Shown: positions 28,315-37,925 of the stretch, piece after piece
How positions within the stretch are numbered: the stretch's first letter is position 1
Layout of the letters: each line of letters starts with the position of its first letter
NCBI GenBank assembly: GCA_965225715.1
Contig: CBDDBK010000004.1
Coordinates: 689,481 to 753,480, forward strand
Source of the DNA: CBDDBK01 sp965225715
GTDB taxonomy: Bacteria; Bacteroidota; Bacteroidia; Cytophagales; Flammeovirgaceae
Length of the DNA stretch: 64,000 nt
Reading direction: 5' to 3'
Notes under the pieces: generated by a model
The model's input: the letters and a program-made list of their open reading frames with translations, nothing else
Told to the model about the DNA's origin: nothing
The model's database searches: none
Program-made: the position numbers and the translations under genes

Positions 28315-28387
28315 TAGACTCTATTATTGAAAACTAAATATTTCAAGATAGCAAAATTGCTATAAATTTTTACAATAATAGAGTCTA
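28315..28387. promoter_or_regulatory. Inverted repeat ending at the NCS1 permease start codon
   Basis: Arms TAGACTCTATTATTG (28315-28329) and CAATAATAGAGTCTA (28373-28387) are perfectly complementary and enclose 43 nt with a smaller TAGCAAAATTGCTA hairpin. The right arm ends at the base before the ATG at 28388. A folded leader could hide the start site, or the segment may be a tiny inverted-repeat element. A related TAGACTCTATAATT lies at about 28169. Confidence 0.5.
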
Positions 28388-29686
28388 ATGGAAAAAAATA
28401 ATGAATATACCACCTCAAAGGTTCAGGAAAAAGGTTTTACTTCTGGTTGGGCAATCGCTTTTATTATTACTGGAATAGGCATAAGTCTTCCTATATTATA
28501 TCTTGGTTCAGAAATCTCACTAAAAATTGGATTCAAGAATGCTTTACTTGCTTTTGGCTTATCTACATTGGTTTTAACTGTATTATGTATTATAACTACT
28601 TTGATAGGCAACCGTTCCAGATTATCAACCTATATGATTTTACGATTTCCTTTTGGTAAAGAAGGTGCTAAAATTATAAATTTTATAATTGGAGTTAGTT
28701 TATTGGGTTGGTTTTCTATTACACTAGAATTACTTGCTCAGGCTATTAAAGATACTTTAATAGAAACGCTTGGAATAAGTTTTCCATTATGGTTTATTAT
28801 AATTATTGGTAGTCTATTTATCACAATAACAACTATTTATGGTATTCGAAGTATTAAAAAATTAGCCAATATAGCTGTTCCTATTCTGCTCATTTTTTTG
28901 TTGTATGTTGTCTACAAATCTTTAAATCAGTCAATCCTTTCAAATTCAATATGGCTTTATTTACCTTTGTTAGAAGAAAAAAGTATGGACCTCTTTGATG
29001 CCACTTCTATACTCATCGGTTCTTCAATCTTATTACCCGTTTTAATGGCTGATTTTTCAAGATTTATTTATAACGATAAACAAAGTTTAATCTCTGTATT
29101 AGGGGTAACCATAGGTTTCCCATTGGTATTAATCATTAGTGCGCTAACAGCAATTAATACTGGTGAAGTTGATATAATCCAAATTATGAAATCGGTAGAT
29201 TTGGTAATTCCTGCTTTCATCCTGTTGTTTGTCTCTACTTGGGTTACCAATGCAACCAACTTGTATTCTATTTCACTCACTTTTTCCACAATTAACTCAT
29301 CACTAAGTTTTAAACAAATATGTATAGTCACCAGTTTTGCAGGAACACTATTAGCATTATTTGGTTTCTCTAATTATTTCTTCGAATTTTTAAATATTTT
29401 AGCTGTATTTATCCCATCTATTTCCGCTATTTATATCCTTGATTTTTTCTGGTTAAAACATCAGAACTATGATTTAGATAAAGTTCAACGATGGGGTAAA
29501 AAAGGTTTAATAAGTTGGGTATTAAGTTCTCTCATCACTTTAATGACTTATCAAGGTCTATTTCAAATTACTCATGCTTATTTTGTCGATTCCTTCCTCC
29601 TTGCAGGCTTAATTTTTCTTTTTTTGAATAGGAAGTTTCTTAAGGGGTCTTTTATAGCAAAGCTATTTTATTTTGCGAAACATTAA
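28388..29686 (+). CDS. NCS1-family permease (cytosine/purine transporter, CodB-like)
   Basis: 432 residues with 12 predicted membrane helices. The first helices contain GWAIAFIITGIGISLPILYL, and GVSLLGWFSITLELLAQAI matches the family's helix 3. NCS1 proteins import cytosine, purines, allantoin, hydantoins or thiamin precursors with Na+ or H+. With the upstream TonB receptor and NicX/M29-like enzyme it probably forms one uptake unit. The last ten residues (IAKLFYFAKH) and the stop codon are read from an 89-bp mobile repeat beginning at 29655, so the natural C-terminus was changed by its insertion. Confidence 0.85.
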   Translation: MEKNNEYTTSKVQEKGFTSGWAIAFIITGIGISLPILYLGSEISLKIGFKNALLAFGLSTLVLTVLCIITTLIGNRSRLSTYMILRFPFGKEGAKIINFIIGVSLLGWFSITLELLAQAIKDTLIETLGISFPLWFIIIIGSLFITITTIYGIRSIKKLANIAVPILLIFLLYVVYKSLNQSILSNSIWLYLPLLEEKSMDLFDATSILIGSSILLPVLMADFSRFIYNDKQSLISVLGVTIGFPLVLIISALTAINTGEVDIIQIMKSVDLVIPAFILLFVSTWVTNATNLYSISLTFSTINSSLSFKQICIVTSFAGTLLALFGFSNYFFEFLNILAVFIPSISAIYILDFFWLKHQNYDLDKVQRWGKKGLISWVLSSLITLMTYQGLFQITHAYFVDSFLLAGLIFLFLNRKFLKGSFIAKLFYFAKH

Positions 29687-29743
29687 GTTTCAATACCAAT
29701 AGGTTAGAATCCAAAAAACTCTCTTTTTCAAGCAATCTGAGTA
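29655..29743 (+). repeat. 89-bp mobile repeat at the end of the NCS1 permease
   Basis: It starts TAGCAAAGCTATTTTATTTT, contains a GAAAC-N5-GTTTC hairpin and ends ATCTGAGTA followed by TA. TA lies on both sides. It encodes the permease's terminal residues. Confidence 0.75.
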
Positions 29744-30029
29744 TATAAAGAAATGAATATTGTAATATAATTTCTCTTTTAAATTGAGAAAGTATCTTTG
29801 TTTAATAATTTAATTAGGCTCAAAATAGGTTATTCGATATCAATTGTTCATATTTGCGTAACACCTAAAATAAAATACTGAAAACCAATACTTTGTTTTA
29901 TAATAATTAATCTAAACTCTTTAAATATCAATAATTAGGAATATAAGAAAATTAAAATATAAGACTTAAAAGTTATAAATATCTGATTACCAATTTTTTT
30001 TAAAAAAATTTACCGGACTATTGATAAAC
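29744..30029. other. AT-rich intergenic region
   Basis: About 290 bp without a gene or recognisable site. Confidence 0.4.
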
Positions 30030-30587
30030 ATGACCAAACATCCTATTTTAAGTTTTCTATTTATAAGTTATTGTTTAATAGAAGTATTTTTTATAATTAT
30101 ACCTCAAGTATTTGCTTATCAACCTCCTTCGGAAAAAGATGAGATAAGAAAATACAGAATTATTCTTGAATCCCAAAAGAAAAATAGATCTTTTTCAGGT
30201 AGACAATCATTTTATACTTATGATAATGATACTATAAAAAATTTGAAATTAAAAGAGTTGTCAATTAATTCAACTTTTGAACTGTTTGAAAAAGAATTTA
30301 TAAATAATAATGAAAACATGCCACTTATGGTTTATGAAATATTGCTTTATTTTGGATCAAATAGGCAAGATGCTTCTGAAATCTTAAACCAAATTTATAA
30401 TTTAAAATTAGATACTGAAAAGGCTTATATGATTTATGAACAGCCTAATTATAAAGTAAGACTTGGAAAATACTATTCAAAACTTCAAGCTTATCATCGT
30501 TTAAATGATTTAAAGGCGATTTATAATTCAGCAAGTATTACCCAACAAAGCTACCATGTCAACTGGGATAGCGTATCAGTAAGATAA
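30030..30587 (+). CDS. Exported protein, possible SPOR-like C-terminus
   Basis: 185 residues from the ATG at 30030; a TTG at 30021 is less likely. A signal peptide or N-terminal anchor (about 5-30) is followed by a charged region. A C-terminal segment, NYKVRLGKYYSKLQAYHRLN then DLKAIYNSASI, resembles the first half of SPOR domains, which bind denuded septal peptidoglycan. The last few residues may come from a diverged 89-bp repeat, whose typical end lies at 30626. The SPOR call is tentative. Confidence 0.5.
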   Translation: MTKHPILSFLFISYCLIEVFFIIIPQVFAYQPPSEKDEIRKYRIILESQKKNRSFSGRQSFYTYDNDTIKNLKLKELSINSTFELFEKEFINNNENMPLMVYEILLYFGSNRQDASEILNQIYNLKLDTEKAYMIYEQPNYKVRLGKYYSKLQAYHRLNDLKAIYNSASITQQSYHVNWDSVSVR

Positions 30588-30788
30588 TAAAAGTCCTAAA
30601 AATCCTTTTTTCAAGTAACAAGACTATATTTAAAAGTAAGGATAGCACATTGGTTATAAATATTGTACAATATATTTAGTTTTTAATTTTTTGGATTAAT
30701 TAATTGATTTTCAGTATTCTAATATATATAATTCTTAATTTGTAATTCTAATTATTGATTAAAGGTTCTTTCACAAAAAATTAAGTTT

Positions 30789-33029
30789 ATGGCTTATCGA
30801 CTCTCTAACATAAATTATTGGTTTCCTACTGTAGTTTTTATTTTTTATTTATCAACCACCTTTAATAGTTTAGGTGCTAAAACGGATTTCAAACAATTAA
30901 ATATTAATAAAACAGATGATTATATCATCGTTGATGGAATCATAAATGAAGCTGCATGGAAGCTAGCCTCTAAGGGAACAAATTTTGCAAATAAATGGCC
31001 TAGTGATACAGGTTTTGCCGCTTCTCAAACTGAAGTTTATGCCTTGATAAATGATGAATTTCTCTACTTTGCTTTTATCTGTCATGAAGAAAGTGATAAA
31101 ACAAATGTTATACAGACTTTAAAGCGAGATAGAGGACACTGGAATAGTGATGCGGTTGCCGTTACATTAGATCCTCTTAATCAAAAAGCTAGTGGTTATA
31201 TGTTTGGGGTAAATGTGGGTGGTGCCCAAACAGAAGGTTTAATTTCTGCTGATAATACATCCTTTGAGTGGGATTCTAAATGGTACTCTGCCGTTCAAAC
31301 CGAATCTAAAAAATGGACTGTTGAAATTGCTATTCCTTTGAAAACCATACGTTATAATGATACAAATTTGCAGTGGGGCTTAAATTTTATTAGAAATGAT
31401 TTAAAGCGCAACGAGTATTCCGTTTGGTACCCTATTCCCCTCCAGTTTAGAGGTACAGACTTGGGTTATATGGGTATTTTAAATTTTTTAGAAAAACCAA
31501 AAGTCCATAAAAGTAATATTGTTCTAATCCCTTATTTAACAGGGTCAGCCGATAGAAATTTTGAAGATGGGGATAGTATTATTAATTTAAAAGGAAATGC
31601 AGGTTTAGATGCTAAGATTGCTGTTACTCCAACCTTGAATCTTGATGTAACTATAAATCCTGACTTTTCTCAAGTTGATGTTGATCAACAAGTTACGAAT
31701 TTAACGCGTTTTAATATTTTTTTTCCGGAGCGAAGAAATTTTTTCTTGGAAAATAATGATATTTTTGGAAGTTTTGGTATTTTTCCTGTTAGACCTTTTT
31801 TTTCTAGAGGGCTGGGTATTAATGACGGCAATCCTGTTCCTATTTTATTTGGGCTGCGACTTTCTGGAAATATTAATAAAAATTGGCGATTAGGATTTTT
31901 GGATATTCAAACGAATAAAACTGATGAGTTTAGTGCCCAAAACTATTCTGTTTTTTCTCTTCAAAAGCGGGTGTTAAAACGTTCTACTATTAAAATGCTT
32001 TTTATTAATAGACAGGCATATACAAAAGAAAAAGGCTTTGGAACACAAGATTACAATAGGGTAGGGGCGTTAGAATTTAATTATCTTTCTAAAGACGGAA
32101 AATGGTCTGGAAATGCTGGTTATCAAATAACTACTGATGAAGAACAATTCAAAGACCGAGATTTTAATTTTGCCAATATAGTCTATCGTGACGAAAAAAT
32201 AAATACTTCTCTTTCATTTAATGAATTGGGAGAAAATTATGTCAGCGATGTTGGTTTTGTTCAACGATTAAATAACTATGATGCTCTTAACGATACAACT
32301 GTTCGAATTGGTTATTATCAACTTAGGCATCGTTTTAACTATCAACTTTTCGATAATACTAAAGGTCCTATTCAAAGGAAACGGTTTTTCTTGGTTCATA
32401 ATGCCTACTGGCGTAAACCAACAGGTCAATTGCTTGAGTATAATGCGTATACGTCTTTTAGTTTAGACTTTAAAAACCGTTCTGGTTTTGAAATAGGTAT
32501 AGAATATAATTATGCTAATTTACCTGTTCATACTGATATTGTGGGTATAGATGAAGCAACCGAGCAATTTTTACCACCCAAAGAATATAATTATATCAAT
32601 GGCAGTTTTTATTACGGTTCCGATAGTCGTAAGCCTTTTAGCTATGAATTTTTTACTTCTTATGGTAGCTTTTACAACGGCACACGCTTATCTTTTGGAG
32701 GAAGTATAGCATACAGAACACAGCCTTGGGGAAATTTTAGTGTAGATGTAGAGCAAAATATTGTCAAATTACCTGAAAACTTTGGAGAAAGTACCTTAAC
32801 ACTTATTCGACCAACTATAGATATTTCTTTTACTAACAATATTTTTTGGACAAATTATATTCAATTTAATACTCAAAACAGTATTTTTAGTATAAATAGT
32901 CGTTTTCAATGGCGTTATTTGCCTATGTCAGATATGTTTTTGGTTTATACCGATAATTATCTAACTGATAATTTTGTAACTCAGAGTAGAGCTATAGTTT
33001 TTAAAATAAGTTATTGGCTTAATATATAG
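30789..33029 (+). CDS. CBM9-like/DUF5916 outer-membrane barrel protein
   Basis: 746 residues. After a signal peptide (about 1-28), residues ~40-240 form a CBM9-like DOMON fold: DDYIIVDGIINEAAWKLASK, then VYALINDEFLYFAF and EWDSKWYSAVQTESKKWTVE. The rest is a DUF5916 domain beginning with VTINPDFSQVDVDQQVTNLT then FNIFFPERRNFFLEN, and many alternating strands ending FKISYWLNI, as in an outer-membrane barrel. The family is common in Bacteroidota; function is unknown, with a role in glycan handling or export suggested by the CBM-like part. Confidence 0.85.
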   Translation: MAYRLSNINYWFPTVVFIFYLSTTFNSLGAKTDFKQLNINKTDDYIIVDGIINEAAWKLASKGTNFANKWPSDTGFAASQTEVYALINDEFLYFAFICHEESDKTNVIQTLKRDRGHWNSDAVAVTLDPLNQKASGYMFGVNVGGAQTEGLISADNTSFEWDSKWYSAVQTESKKWTVEIAIPLKTIRYNDTNLQWGLNFIRNDLKRNEYSVWYPIPLQFRGTDLGYMGILNFLEKPKVHKSNIVLIPYLTGSADRNFEDGDSIINLKGNAGLDAKIAVTPTLNLDVTINPDFSQVDVDQQVTNLTRFNIFFPERRNFFLENNDIFGSFGIFPVRPFFSRGLGINDGNPVPILFGLRLSGNINKNWRLGFLDIQTNKTDEFSAQNYSVFSLQKRVLKRSTIKMLFINRQAYTKEKGFGTQDYNRVGALEFNYLSKDGKWSGNAGYQITTDEEQFKDRDFNFANIVYRDEKINTSLSFNELGENYVSDVGFVQRLNNYDALNDTTVRIGYYQLRHRFNYQLFDNTKGPIQRKRFFLVHNAYWRKPTGQLLEYNAYTSFSLDFKNRSGFEIGIEYNYANLPVHTDIVGIDEATEQFLPPKEYNYINGSFYYGSDSRKPFSYEFFTSYGSFYNGTRLSFGGSIAYRTQPWGNFSVDVEQNIVKLPENFGESTLTLIRPTIDISFTNNIFWTNYIQFNTQNSIFSINSRFQWRYLPMSDMFLVYTDNYLTDNFVTQSRAIVFKISYWLNI

Positions 33030-33068
33030 AACGTTAATCATAAATTTAACTTATTATTTAATTAAATC

Positions 33069-33632
33069 ATGAATTTTAAAGCACATGTAACAGGCGCTTT
33101 AGTTGGAGGTGCAATAGCGGCTGGTGTCGGGGTTGTAGCTTTGGATTTAAGTGTTCAAAGTATTTTAACAAAACCCTTTTTTTCAAATCCAGATTTTCTC
33201 CAATTTTCTTATATTTTTGGTCTGGCTTGGTTTATGGCACTTTTCCCTGACTTAGATACAGCTTCCATACCTCAACGGTGGTTTTATCGTTTTTTGTTAG
33301 TGGCTATGATTGTGGCAATTATAAAAAAAGAAATTGATATTTTTGCCGTTATGGCTTTTTTGGGAATTGTACCTCTTTTGGATAGACACAGAGGTTGGAC
33401 ACATTGGCGTACAGCACCTTGGATTATGGCTTTTGCCGTTGCTATTCTTATCGAATATATGAGAGTCAAGGGCAATTGGTTTTTACATTTTAAATGGAAG
33501 TTGGTGCTTTATTTTTTTGAGAATTATTGGGTCTATGTTTTTGCTATGGTATTTGGACATTATATTCATTTATTTTTAGATTCTAAAAAAGCTAAAAAGC
33601 TTCCTTTTTTTAAAGAAATGGCGAAATGGTAG
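33069..33632 (+). CDS. YdjM-like membrane-bound metal-dependent hydrolase
   Basis: 187 residues with about four membrane helices. The conserved motifs are HVTGALVGG near the start, FPDLDTASIPQRW, LLDRHRGWTHW and a final GHYIHLFLDS. These His/Asp residues define the YdjM (DUF457) family of inner-membrane proteins annotated as metal-dependent hydrolases. The reaction is not known. The next frame opens within its stop (ATGGTAG) but the following gene probably starts later. Confidence 0.85.
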   Translation: MNFKAHVTGALVGGAIAAGVGVVALDLSVQSILTKPFFSNPDFLQFSYIFGLAWFMALFPDLDTASIPQRWFYRFLLVAMIVAIIKKEIDIFAVMAFLGIVPLLDRHRGWTHWRTAPWIMAFAVAILIEYMRVKGNWFLHFKWKLVLYFFENYWVYVFAMVFGHYIHLFLDSKKAKKLPFFKEMAKW

Positions 33633-33685
33633 GTTTATTAATAAATATTGTATTTTTTAAATTATTCATTTATAGAATGTTAAAT

Positions 33686-34330
33686 ATGGAAAAAAGTCCA
33701 CATATTGCTATAGAGTTCCCTGTTTCTTTTCAAAAAGATTTTCAAAACCTAATGGTTAATGAAATAGAACATGAATTTTTAGATCTAAGAATTAGACGAA
33801 AAGGTTTTGATCCTGTGGCATCTCTTGAGTGGATAGTACCATCTTTAGTAGCAGTATACATTTTTAAACCGTATTTTGAATCTTTTCTGAAAGAAGCAGG
33901 AAAAGATCATTATTTAATGTTGAAAAATAAGATTAATGATATCCTTTCAAAAACAGAAAAATTGAAAGTGCGTGAAATTACCTCTTCAAAGATAGTAGAC
34001 GAAATGAATAATCAATATACTCAGTCTAAAGCGGTATCAATTTGCATTGAAACTAAAGGAAAAATACAAATTAAATTACTTTATGATAATAGACTTGATT
34101 TGGACACTTGGCAAAAGGCAACCACTAATTTCTTAAACTTAGTAGAAGACCATTATGAAGGTTTAAATGAGGGGAATCCTTTAACCAATTATTTGAATGA
34201 ACTAGATGAAATCAGAGAAAAGTTTGTCTTTGCAATTATTCATCCAGTAAGCAAGGATTGGACTTTAATAAGTAACGTCAAATACAATGAATACGTAATA
34301 AATGAATATAAAAGAAAAAATAAGAATTAA
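33686..34330 (+). CDS. Hypothetical cytoplasmic protein
   Basis: 214 residues from the ATG at 33686 (MEKSPHIAIEFPVSF). The frame is open from 33626, but the first 20 residues are hydrophobic and not clearly coding. There is one moderately hydrophobic stretch (SLVAVYIFKPYFESFL) near 45-60. No family recognised. It precedes the truncated restriction-modification gene by 44 bp and may have belonged to the same unit. Confidence 0.55.
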   Translation: MEKSPHIAIEFPVSFQKDFQNLMVNEIEHEFLDLRIRRKGFDPVASLEWIVPSLVAVYIFKPYFESFLKEAGKDHYLMLKNKINDILSKTEKLKVREITSSKIVDEMNNQYTQSKAVSICIETKGKIQIKLLYDNRLDLDTWQKATTNFLNLVEDHYEGLNEGNPLTNYLNELDEIREKFVFAIIHPVSKDWTLISNVKYNEYVINEYKRKNKN

Positions 34331-34374
34331 CGGTATAATTCCAAAAATTTATTTAAATAAATCTAATAAAACCC

Positions 34375-34872
34375 ATGTCCTACTTCAATATAAGAGAAGA
34401 AGAACTCAAGAATAGAATTGCCCAAGATTATTTTGCAAACTTTGATAGCAATAAGATTATTGGGGATATTGATTTTTGTGTTGCACCTCTAAATCCAATT
34501 AAAAATTCAGATACTTCTGAAAGGGAATCTTTGCTTTGGGCAGAAGCCAAAAAGGGGAAAGTTGATAGTTACAAATCTATAGTCCAACTCATTTTAACAA
34601 TTGGAAAATCAAAATTATACGATAAAAATCTCCCACCGGCTTATCTCGGTGCTTTTGATTCTGAAAAGATTGCTTTTATTGCTTACAATTCTATTCACGA
34701 TGTTTTTTATACCAACGATTTTAATTGGAAGGTTAGAGCGTGTTTAGTTTTTGATTTTGAAAAGAGCGTCAAATTTCATAAAATAGTACTTTTATTTTCA
34801 CTTCAAATTATTGCTTTATGGAAAAGAAACACGTTCCTAAACAAAAAAAACATATCTCGCGATCAGAGATAA
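34375..34872 (+). pseudogene. Restriction-modification enzyme, N-terminal fragment truncated by a MITE
   Basis: The first ~120 residues look like the N-terminal nuclease domain of a fused type IIG-like restriction-modification protein: IGDIDFCVAPLNP, then ESLLWAEAKKGK (a PD-(D/E)xK-type ExK), then VQLILTIGK and LPPAYLGAFDSEKIAFIAYN. At 34735 the gene enters an IS5-derived MITE; the final ~45 residues (RACLVFDFEKSVKFHKI...) are read from it and its flank. The methyltransferase part is missing. The element-derived tail also appears after a different sequence at 22470, which confirms its origin. Confidence 0.6.
34735..34838. mobile_element. IS5-derived MITE, 104 bp
   Basis: Left end AGAGCGTGTTTAGTTTTT, right end (reverse) AGGAACGTGTTTCTT, an imperfect inverted repeat. 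It matches 22470-22542 internally (GATTTTGAAAAGAGCGTC). Confidence 0.6.
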
Positions 34873-34890
34873 CGGGGATACCTCTGACTT

Positions 34891-35095
34891 AGAGCGTGTT
34901 TAGTTTTTATTATTCTTATATAAAGAATTGATAATAAAACATTTAACGTGTTTTATTAATTTATTTTTTTATACAGCAAAATTTAGTAAATAACTGATAA
35001 CAGGCGAATTAATATTTTAGCAATACATCAAAAAAACAATTTTTCTGTTTATTACTATTTGATTATCAATAAATTAAAAAAACTAAACACGCTCT
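34891..35095. mobile_element. IS5-derived MITE, 205 bp
   Basis: Perfect 18-bp termini: AGAGCGTGTTTAGTTTTT at the left and its reverse complement at the right. Flanks read TTA and TAA. The right 50 bp match the 185-bp MITE at 23939. It truncates the minus-strand gene at 35083-35277. Confidence 0.8.
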
Positions 35096-35277
35096 AACTC
35101 TAAGATTGAAACAAGCGTCACTGTCATTTCAACCGATATCCAGCCGTATTTTTCTGGGCTGTGGTTTTCAAAAGGATAGACCAAAATAGGAACTTGTCTC
35201 TGAGGAACAGCAAAACTATAATTTAATTGGCAAAGCAATAGTAAACCAATGAATAATTTTATAATTAATGGTTTCAT
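35083..35277 (-). pseudogene. Exported protein, N-terminal fragment cut by a MITE
   Basis: 64 residues: a signal peptide (MKPLIIKLFIGLLLLCQLNY SFA) and ~35 mature residues, then the last codons are read from the MITE end. The first 66 bp, signal peptide included, are repeated exactly at 41598-41663. The rest of the gene is not in the window. Confidence 0.55.
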
Positions 35278-35298
35278 AAAATAGGTATAGGTTATTTA

Positions 35299-35387
35299 TA
35301 CTCAAGTTACTTTAAAAAGAGATTTCTTAGTCTTCTAACCTATTGGTATTGAAACTTAATGTTTCCCGAAATAAAATAGCACTGCTA
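35299..35387 (-). repeat. 89-bp mobile repeat (reverse orientation)
   Basis: Plus strand reads TACTCAAGTTAC...GCACTGCTA, 89 bp, flanked by TA on both sides. Its GAAAC-TTAAT-GTTTC core hairpin matches other copies. Confidence 0.7.
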
Positions 35388-35396
35388 TAAAGCGGC

Positions 35397-36740
35397 TTAC
35401 TTATTTTTTACAAAATAATCCCGAATGGTTACAATAACCTTTACCCTCCGATATTCGGCACCCGTGCCTCGCCCCGTAATCGTTTCTATGGCGTAGTTGG
35501 GCGTGATATTCCGCTCTTTGAAAAGCCGAGTTTCTTTTTCAAGGTATTTTTTCATCCCCAAAGCCCGCAGATAGGCTAATTGAGAATTGCCCGTCAAGGC
35601 TTTGCCCGCCGATAGGGTGCCGCTGATTTGCCTGCCATTGTGGACATAAGTGCCTTGAATTTGCCGACCATATTCCCCAGCATACTTTAGATTATTGACA
35701 GGCACTTTATCGGCAGTAGCCACTACTTTGATATCGACTTGGCAACCATTTTCAAACCGATTGGCTAAGTCTTCTTCTATCCTTTTGCGCACAATTTGAG
35801 CCGTCAAAAAAGCAAACTCCGAATTTTCCAAAACATAATCGCCCACATGATAACCAATGACGACCAATTGATTTTCAGCCAAAGCCGCCGCCCGATCTTT
35901 GGTAAGTTCAATGGCGACTCTCAAATCGTGTTTGGCTTGCGCAGACGTAGAGGTTTTGGAATTTAAATTGAGATTGACGACAATATTCGGCTTGATAGCC
36001 GTATGCGGCAAATCAATACCATATTGGGCAGAGGCTTTTTTGGCCCAGTCCTTGAGATTGGACTCTACAGACGCTTTAATGGTTTTGGTGTTGCTGGCAA
36101 TCAGCGCTTCGACATCTTCTAAACTTTTGCCCTGAACGGACTCGTAATCCGTAAAGTTTAAATCCGTATTCCCCTCAAGTTTGACGGGATCCCGGATGAA
36201 GGTCTGAAAGGGAACAAAATCCTCAGCAGACCCAAGCCGATAGCTAAAAGACCTTCTTAGATGCTTATGGTAGATTTGCATGGATTGAAGTTTCCAACCC
36301 TCATCGCTAAGTAAGAGCTTCCGCTTGCTGAAGCTCAGGTTACCCGTCAAGTTTTCGTTAAATTGGCGCGCTACACTTAAAGGCACCGTAAAAGCGAGCT
36401 CGCCCAAGGCATCGATCCGAATTTTATTGGTTTTGCTTTCGGCATCATAAGCCACAAAGCTGTAGCTTGACCAATCAATAGCCTGGATGTATTTTTCCTT
36501 ATACTCCTGTATGACTTTTTCGGGGACTCGCTTTTGGCACAGCGTAATGGCTTGGAGGGCTTTCTTTTTACGGCTGGTTAAATTGGCTTCTAAAGCCCTT
36601 TCTTTGGCGGGCAGACTTTTGATGCGTTGATTGTAAGTCGCTAACTCTTCGTAAGTATCTTTTTTTGCCCACTTTTCCAACTTGGCTTCCTCCGCGGCAT
36701 ACCAAGCGTCTAAGCCTGCTTGCTGGTTTGGACGACACAT
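35397..36740 (-). CDS. OmpA-like C-terminal part of a frameshifted WG-repeat protein
   Basis: 447 residues from the first in-frame ATG, but the frame is open without a stop back to about 37545 and encodes further WG repeats (NGKWGVIDKTGKEV). The true gene therefore starts at 38002 and is split by one base at about 37525. The C-terminal ~150 residues resemble an OmpA-like peptidoglycan-binding domain: LVVIGYHVGDYVLE, DIKVVATADKVPV, a LAYLRALGMKKYLEK helix, and a final RRVKVIVTI. The protein probably sits in the periplasm, with WG repeats outward. Function unknown. Confidence 0.6.
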   Translation of the reverse strand: MCRPNQQAGLDAWYAAEEAKLEKWAKKDTYEELATYNQRIKSLPAKERALEANLTSRKKKALQAITLCQKRVPEKVIQEYKEKYIQAIDWSSYSFVAYDAESKTNKIRIDALGELAFTVPLSVARQFNENLTGNLSFSKRKLLLSDEGWKLQSMQIYHKHLRRSFSYRLGSAEDFVPFQTFIRDPVKLEGNTDLNFTDYESVQGKSLEDVEALIASNTKTIKASVESNLKDWAKKASAQYGIDLPHTAIKPNIVVNLNLNSKTSTSAQAKHDLRVAIELTKDRAAALAENQLVVIGYHVGDYVLENSEFAFLTAQIVRKRIEEDLANRFENGCQVDIKVVATADKVPVNNLKYAGEYGRQIQGTYVHNGRQISGTLSAGKALTGNSQLAYLRALGMKKYLEKETRLFKERNITPNYAIETITGRGTGAEYRRVKVIVTIRDYFVKNK

Positions 36741-36859
36741 ATCCTGACGATTCTTTATAGTATGTTTTAAAGCGTAAATTACAGTAGGACGAAATAGCCA
36801 AGCTTGATTGTTTTTTATCTCCTTTTCCAGGCATTCTAAAAAACTAGTGCTACGATTGT

Positions 36860-37925
36860 ATTGGGTTGGAATTATTTCCTTCCCAGCTTTGTCTATATAA
36901 CCCCATTTCCCATTCCGTTTGACTTTTGCGAAGTCTCCAGAGAATTGCCCTACATCATCATACTTTAAAATTACAGGGATGACCTCTTTGCCTGTTTTAT
37001 CTATAAAGCCCCATTTCCCATTCCGTTCGACTGCTGCGAGACATTCGGAAAAAGACCAAGATTCTAAAAGGCTGACCTCTTTGCCTGTTTTATCTATAAC
37101 CCCCCATTTCTCATTCCGTTTGACTTTTGCGAAGCCTTTATAAAATTGACCTACATAATCATACTTTACAGGGTTGACCTCTTTGCCTGTTTTATCTATA
37201 ACCCCCCATTTCCCATTCCGTTTAACTTTTGCGAAATCTCCAGAAAATTCATTTATCTCATCATACTTTACAGGGATGACCTCTTTGCCAGTTTTATCAA
37301 AAAACCCATATTTCCCATTCCGTTCGACTTTTGCGAGACCTTGGTAAAAAGAGTAAACATTATCATACTTTACAGGGATGACCTCTTTGCCCGTTTTATC
37401 TATAACCCCCCATTTCCCATTCAGTTTGACTTTTTCGAAATCGTCTTCACCTGTAAAGTATCCAAAATCTTCTATATAATCATATTTTAAAGGAATGATC
37501 TCTTTGCCTGTCCTATCTATATAACCCTTTTCCCATTCAGTTTAACTCTTGCGAGACCTTCGGAAAAAGACCCAACATCATCATACTTTAAAGGCGTTAT
37601 CTCTTTAACTTTTCTTTTGATAAACTTGATAAACCCCCATTTCCCATTCAGTTCGACTGCTGCGAGATCGCTGAGATGTTCGCCATAATCCTTAGCATAA
37701 TCATACTTGAAAGGGATGACCTCTTTGCCTCTTTTATCTATAAACCCCCATTTCCCATTCAGTTCGACTCTTGCGAGACCGTCGGAAAAAAAGAGACCAG
37801 TATCATCATACTTTAAAGTGATGACCTCTTGGCCAGTTTTATCTATAAACCCATATTTCCCATCCCGTTCGACTCTTGCGAGACCTTCGGAAAAATAAAC
37901 TTTACCATACTTGTCAAGGTAGACG
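36860..37925 (-). repeat. WG-repeat coding region
   Basis: Ten imperfect repeats of ~30 residues with the core NGKWGFIDKTGKEVIPVKYD. The sixth is NGKYGFFD, the eighth NEKWGVID. The fourth, at about 37525, has a one-base deletion that breaks the frame. Confidence 0.85.

Noticed and set aside
37146..37490. Plus-strand 114-residue frame across the WG repeats, with similar frames at 36919 and 37707
   Set aside because: Mirror frames of the repetitive minus-strand coding sequence; composition is unlike a real protein.
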